Positions 61,568-64,000 of a stretch of DNA of 64,000 nucleotides are shown here, one piece after another. This stretch comes from CAYQQQ01 sp964420125 (GTDB lineage Bacteria > Actinomycetota > Acidimicrobiia > Acidimicrobiales > Microtrichaceae), in NCBI GenBank assembly GCA_964420125.1, contig CAYQQQ010000002.1, positions 124,001 to 188,000 on the forward strand, written 5' to 3'. A model generated the notes under the pieces. That model was not told where the DNA came from. It was given only the letters and a program-made list of their open reading frames with translations, and did no database searches. How positions within the stretch are numbered: position 1 is the stretch's first letter; each line of letters starts with the position of its first letter. Position numbers and translations under genes: made by a program.

Positions 61568-61660
61568 CCGCCCCCCTCTCCGGCGGCGCCCGTCGGCCCG
61601 CGCGCTGCGAGCACGCCGTGGAGGTGCCCCCCACCGCCCCGCACCGGCTAGAACACGGGC

Positions 61661-62608
61661 ATGTCCCGCACCGCCCAGGTGGCCATCGGACCCGATGCTG
61701 CACGGGAGTGGCTCGCACCGGCGGTCGCCGCCGGTGGGGGCGAGGTCGTCGACCTCCCGGACGCCGACGCCCTCCTGTGGGCCGCACCTGACGACCCCGA
61801 GGGACTCGCCCGCGCGTTGGAGGAGCACGGCGACCACCTCCCATGGGTGCAGCTGCCGTGGGCTGGCATCGAGCCCTACCTCGACGTGCTGGGAGCCGGC
61901 GGGGGCGCGGAGGAGCGGATCTGGACCTGCGGCAAGGGCGTGTACGCCGAGCCCGTGGCCGAGCTCGCGCTCGCGCTCGCCCTGGGCTGCCTGCGTGGCC
62001 TCGATCGCTACGCCCGAGCGACGCGATGGCGCCAGGACGGCGAGCTCGGAACGAACCTGCGAGGGGCGAAGGTGGGGGTCCTCGGAGCCGGGGGGATCAC
62101 CGAGGTGCTGTTGCGCCTGCTGTCGCCCTGGGGCTGCGAGGTGACCGTGGCTCGCCACCGCGTGGCTCCCGTGCCCGGGGCGACGCGGGTTCTGGGCTCC
62201 TCGCCGGCGGAGATCGACGAGGCCGTCGCCGGAGCCGATCTCGTGGTGCTGGCACTGGCGCTCACGGCCGAGACCACCGGCATCGTCGACGCCCGACGCC
62301 TGGAACTGCTCCACGAGGGCTCCGTGCTGGTCAACGTCGCACGTGGCGCCCACGTCGTGACCGACGACCTCGTGGCGGTCCTGCGGGAGCAGCGCATCCT
62401 CGCCGCCGGCCTCGACGTGACCGACCCCGAGCCGCTCCCGGAGGGCCATCCCCTCTGGTCCCTGCCGAACTGCATCGTCACCCCCCACGTGGGCAACACC
62501 ACGCGCATGGCGATCCCCCTGCTCGCCAGGCGGATCACCGCCAACGTGGCCCGCCGGATCGCCGGCGAGGAGCTGTTGGGGCGTGTCGAGCCGCGACTCG
62601 GCTACTGA
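61661..62608 (+). CDS. D-isomer-specific 2-hydroxyacid dehydrogenase family protein
   Basis: A 315-residue NAD-dependent dehydrogenase of the D-2-hydroxyacid family. The cofactor domain has VGVLGAGGITEVLLRLL, the catalytic arginine region is VNVARGAHVVTDDLVA, the glutamate lies in LDVTDPEPLPEGHPLW, and the histidine in CIVTPHVGNTTRMAIPL. It reduces 2-keto acids or oxidises D-2-hydroxy acids (glyoxylate/hydroxypyruvate- or lactate-like); the exact substrate is unknown. TAGAAC lies 6 bases before the ATG, a weak leaderless candidate. Confidence 0.88.
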   Translation: MSRTAQVAIGPDAAREWLAPAVAAGGGEVVDLPDADALLWAAPDDPEGLARALEEHGDHLPWVQLPWAGIEPYLDVLGAGGGAEERIWTCGKGVYAEPVAELALALALGCLRGLDRYARATRWRQDGELGTNLRGAKVGVLGAGGITEVLLRLLSPWGCEVTVARHRVAPVPGATRVLGSSPAEIDEAVAGADLVVLALALTAETTGIVDARRLELLHEGSVLVNVARGAHVVTDDLVAVLREQRILAAGLDVTDPEPLPEGHPLWSLPNCIVTPHVGNTTRMAIPLLARRITANVARRIAGEELLGRVEPRLGY

Positions 62609-62662
62609 GGGACCCACTCCGCCCTGCGCGGCCTGCGATGCGAGCCTCGGCTCCTCGACCGC

Positions 62663-62914
62663 TCAGCGGCCGGCGTCCTCGCCCAGCTCCGCCAGGGCGG
62701 ACGCCAGCGCCAGGCGCAGTCGGCGGGCGTGGGGGGCGTCGAGGTGGAGGGCGAACCCCTCGCCGGCGCCTCCCAGCTCCTCGACCACGAGGTGCACCCT
62801 GGGGTTGCCGTCGTCGTAGTCGTCGACGATGCCCACCGCCCAGCTGACCGGCAGCTCGTCGTCCTCCCTGCCGGGGGGCGCGGGGAGCTGGTCGTCATCG
62901 ATGCTGCGTCGCAC
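62663..62914 (-). CDS. Small conserved-type protein of unknown function
   Basis: An 83-residue acidic protein with a beta-strand-rich core (VSWAVGIVDDYDDGNPRVHLVVEELG) and a C-terminal helix (HARRLRLALASALAELGE). No recognised domain. Evidence that it is real: good actinobacterial codon usage, GTG start exactly 6 bases after a TACGGT -10 hexamer on the minus strand, and location in its own space between the dehydrogenase and hemE, divergent from hemE. Confidence 0.68.
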   Translation of the reverse strand: MRRSIDDDQLPAPPGREDDELPVSWAVGIVDDYDDGNPRVHLVVEELGGAGEGFALHLDAPHARRLRLALASALAELGEDAGR

Positions 62915-62920
62915 CGCGGC

Positions 62921-62926
62921 ACCGTA
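62921..62926 (-). promoter_or_regulatory. Predicted -10 element, leaderless, small unknown gene
   Basis: TACGGT on the minus strand, 6 bases before the GTG at 62914. Confidence 0.6.
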
Positions 62927-62979
62927 GCGGCCCGGGTCGGTGCAGGTCCGCCGGGGCGAGGATGCGAGACTGGGCCGCG

Positions 62980-64000
62980 ATGCCAGACCGCCCCGAGGCC
63001 CGCCACGCCCGCTCGCCGTTCATCCGCGCCTGCCGCGGCGAACCCGTCCCCCACACGCCGGTGTGGTTCATGCGCCAGGCGGGGCGGTCCCTTCCCGAGT
63101 ATCGGGCGATCAGAGGCTCCGGCAGCATCCTGGAGGCCATCGCCCGGCCCGACCTCGCCACGGAGATCACGCTGCAGCCCGTCCGCCGCCACGGCGTCGA
63201 CGCGGCCATCCTCTACTCCGACATCATGACCCCGGTGCACGCCATCGGCTTCGGCATCGACATCCAACCGGGTGTCGGCCCGGTGGTGGCGGAGCCGTTC
63301 CGCAGCGCCGCCGACCTGGCGCGGCTGCGGCCGCTGGACCCCGCGGCCGACACCCCCTACGTGCTGGAGACGGTGCGGAACCTGACAGCCGAGCTGCCCG
63401 TGCCGCTGATCGCCTTCGCAGGTGCGCCCTTCACGGTCGCGAGCTACCTGCTGGAAGGTCGCCCCAGCCGCACCTACGTGCGCACCAAGGCGCTGATGCA
63501 CACCGACGAGGCCCTCTGGCACCAGCTGCTGGACCGCCTCGCCGAGCTGGCCATCGCCAGCCTCCGCTCCCAGGTGGAGGCGGGGGCCTCGGCGCTGCAG
63601 CTGTTCGACTCGTGGGCCGGAGCGCTGTCGCCGATGGACTACGAGCGCTTCGTGCTGCCCGCGTCGACCAAGGTGCTCGCGGCGGTGCACGACCTCGGCG
63701 TGCCCCGCCTGCACTTCGGCGTCCACACGGGCGAGCTCCTGGGGCTCATGGCGAGCGCCGGCGTCGAGGTGATGGGGGTGGACTGGCGCACGCCGCTGGA
63801 CGCCGCTCGAGCCCGCGTGCCGGCGGGCGTCGCCCTGCAGGGCAACCTCGACCCCGCCGTCGCGGCCGCCGGTTGGGAGCCGGCGCGCCGAGCGGCGCTG
63901 GACGTGCTGGCCCGTGCCGCAGCACCTGACGCGGACGGCCGCCACCACGGCCACGTGTTCAACCTGGGCCACGGCGTGCTGCCGGAGACCGATCCCGAGG
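62980..64000 (+). CDS. hemE: Uroporphyrinogen decarboxylase (3' end outside window)
   Basis: A heme-pathway enzyme that decarboxylates uroporphyrinogen III to coproporphyrinogen III. The visible 340 residues run nearly to the family's C-terminus but no stop lies inside the window. Hallmarks: VWFMRQAGRSLPEYR near the start (Arg32, Arg36), the catalytic aspartate in YSDIMTP (Asp81), GAPFTVASYLLEG, and FNLGHGVLPETDPE near the end, with the conserved His. ATG 62980 follows a GAGACT hexamer by 8 bases. Other heme genes probably follow beyond the edge. Confidence 0.95.
   Translation, partial: MPDRPEARHARSPFIRACRGEPVPHTPVWFMRQAGRSLPEYRAIRGSGSILEAIARPDLATEITLQPVRRHGVDAAILYSDIMTPVHAIGFGIDIQPGVGPVVAEPFRSAADLARLRPLDPAADTPYVLETVRNLTAELPVPLIAFAGAPFTVASYLLEGRPSRTYVRTKALMHTDEALWHQLLDRLAELAIASLRSQVEAGASALQLFDSWAGALSPMDYERFVLPASTKVLAAVHDLGVPRLHFGVHTGELLGLMASAGVEVMGVDWRTPLDAARARVPAGVALQGNLDPAVAAAGWEPARRAALDVLARAAAPDADGRHHGHVFNLGHGVLPETDPE

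Noticed and set aside
61648..61660. TAGAACACG before the 2-hydroxyacid dehydrogenase as a second KstR operator
   Set aside because: Only one half-site is present; the right half reads GGCAT rather than GTTCTA.
59402..62617. Extension of the HelD protein into a 1071-residue polypeptide
   Set aside because: The added N-terminal part lies opposite the 2-hydroxyacid dehydrogenase and the divergent promoter region; the HelD coiled-coil starts near 61492.
1..64000. Search for tRNA, rRNA, CRISPR arrays, IS ends, prophage or toxin-antitoxin modules
   Set aside because: No cloverleaf, rRNA core, spaced repeats, transposase, integrase or paired toxin-antitoxin gene was seen. The PIN domain belongs to the PhoH fusion and has no antitoxin neighbour.

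Overview
This is a very GC-rich (about 70% by eye), densely packed chromosomal window of an actinobacterium. The gene set fits the class Acidimicrobiia (Iamia/Ilumatobacter-like) best; that placement is an inference from gene content, not from a marker tree. Supporting content: an F420-type luciferase-like oxidoreductase, a mycofactocin-type SDR, a PIN-PhoH protein, a HelD-type helicase, a DtxR-family regulator, an Lhr helicase and a ParC/ParE pair. I call 47 protein genes, the last running off the right edge. I see no rRNA, tRNA, CRISPR array, transposase, prophage or integrase. No gene-free stretch exceeds about 250 bases.

Layout. 0-8 kb: cytochrome P450, TetR regulator, ArsC-like reductase, DMT exporter, GH3 glycosidase, methyltransferase and an FAD oxidoreductase. 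8-14 kb: dinB with a LexA-type box on its start, a duplicated MgtE-like transporter, a chagasin-like envelope protein, a PIN-PhoH protein and a proline-rich membrane protein. 14-20 kb: an LPG-synthase-like/kinase-like fusion coupled to a YihY/BrkB protein, an MBL hydrolase and CorA. 20-23 kb: an overlapping SDR-SDR-threonine-dehydratase operon, then a small HPF-like protein. 23-28 kb: a lipid/steroid-flavoured block (tandem NIPSNAP protein, enoyl-CoA hydratase, F420 oxidoreductase, amidase) with a KstR-like operator. 28-38 kb: membrane alpha/beta hydrolase, acetyltransferase, topoisomerase IV genes separated by a PAS-GGDEF gene, and an acyltransferase. 38-50 kb: phasin/HbhA-like protein, a 1152-residue cyclase-ATPase regulator, a GT-C/GT-2 pair, an ABC exporter with a PPOX-family flavoprotein, and an unrecognised gene with nuclease-like motifs. 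50-64 kb: a TlpA-like lipoprotein with a mycofactocin-type SDR, a MASE1-GGDEF-EAL protein, Lhr, a DtxR regulator, HelD, a 2-hydroxyacid dehydrogenase, a small unknown and hemE.

The most coherent signal outside the genes is promoter architecture. At least thirteen genes on both strands have a TANNNT hexamer 6-8 bases before an ATG/GTG, mostly without a Shine-Dalgarno. That spacing predicts leaderless transcripts and fixes several start codons, including that of a small unknown gene. It also points to a possible ATC start for the PIN-PhoH gene. Genes inside operons instead use ATGA, GTGA or TTGA overlaps or ordinary ribosome binding sites. No wholly new multi-gene system is obvious. The best leads are the leaderless architecture, the LexA box on the dinB start, the KstR-like and ACTGGACA operators, the diguanylate cyclase inside the parC-parE locus, and the unknown nuclease-like protein.
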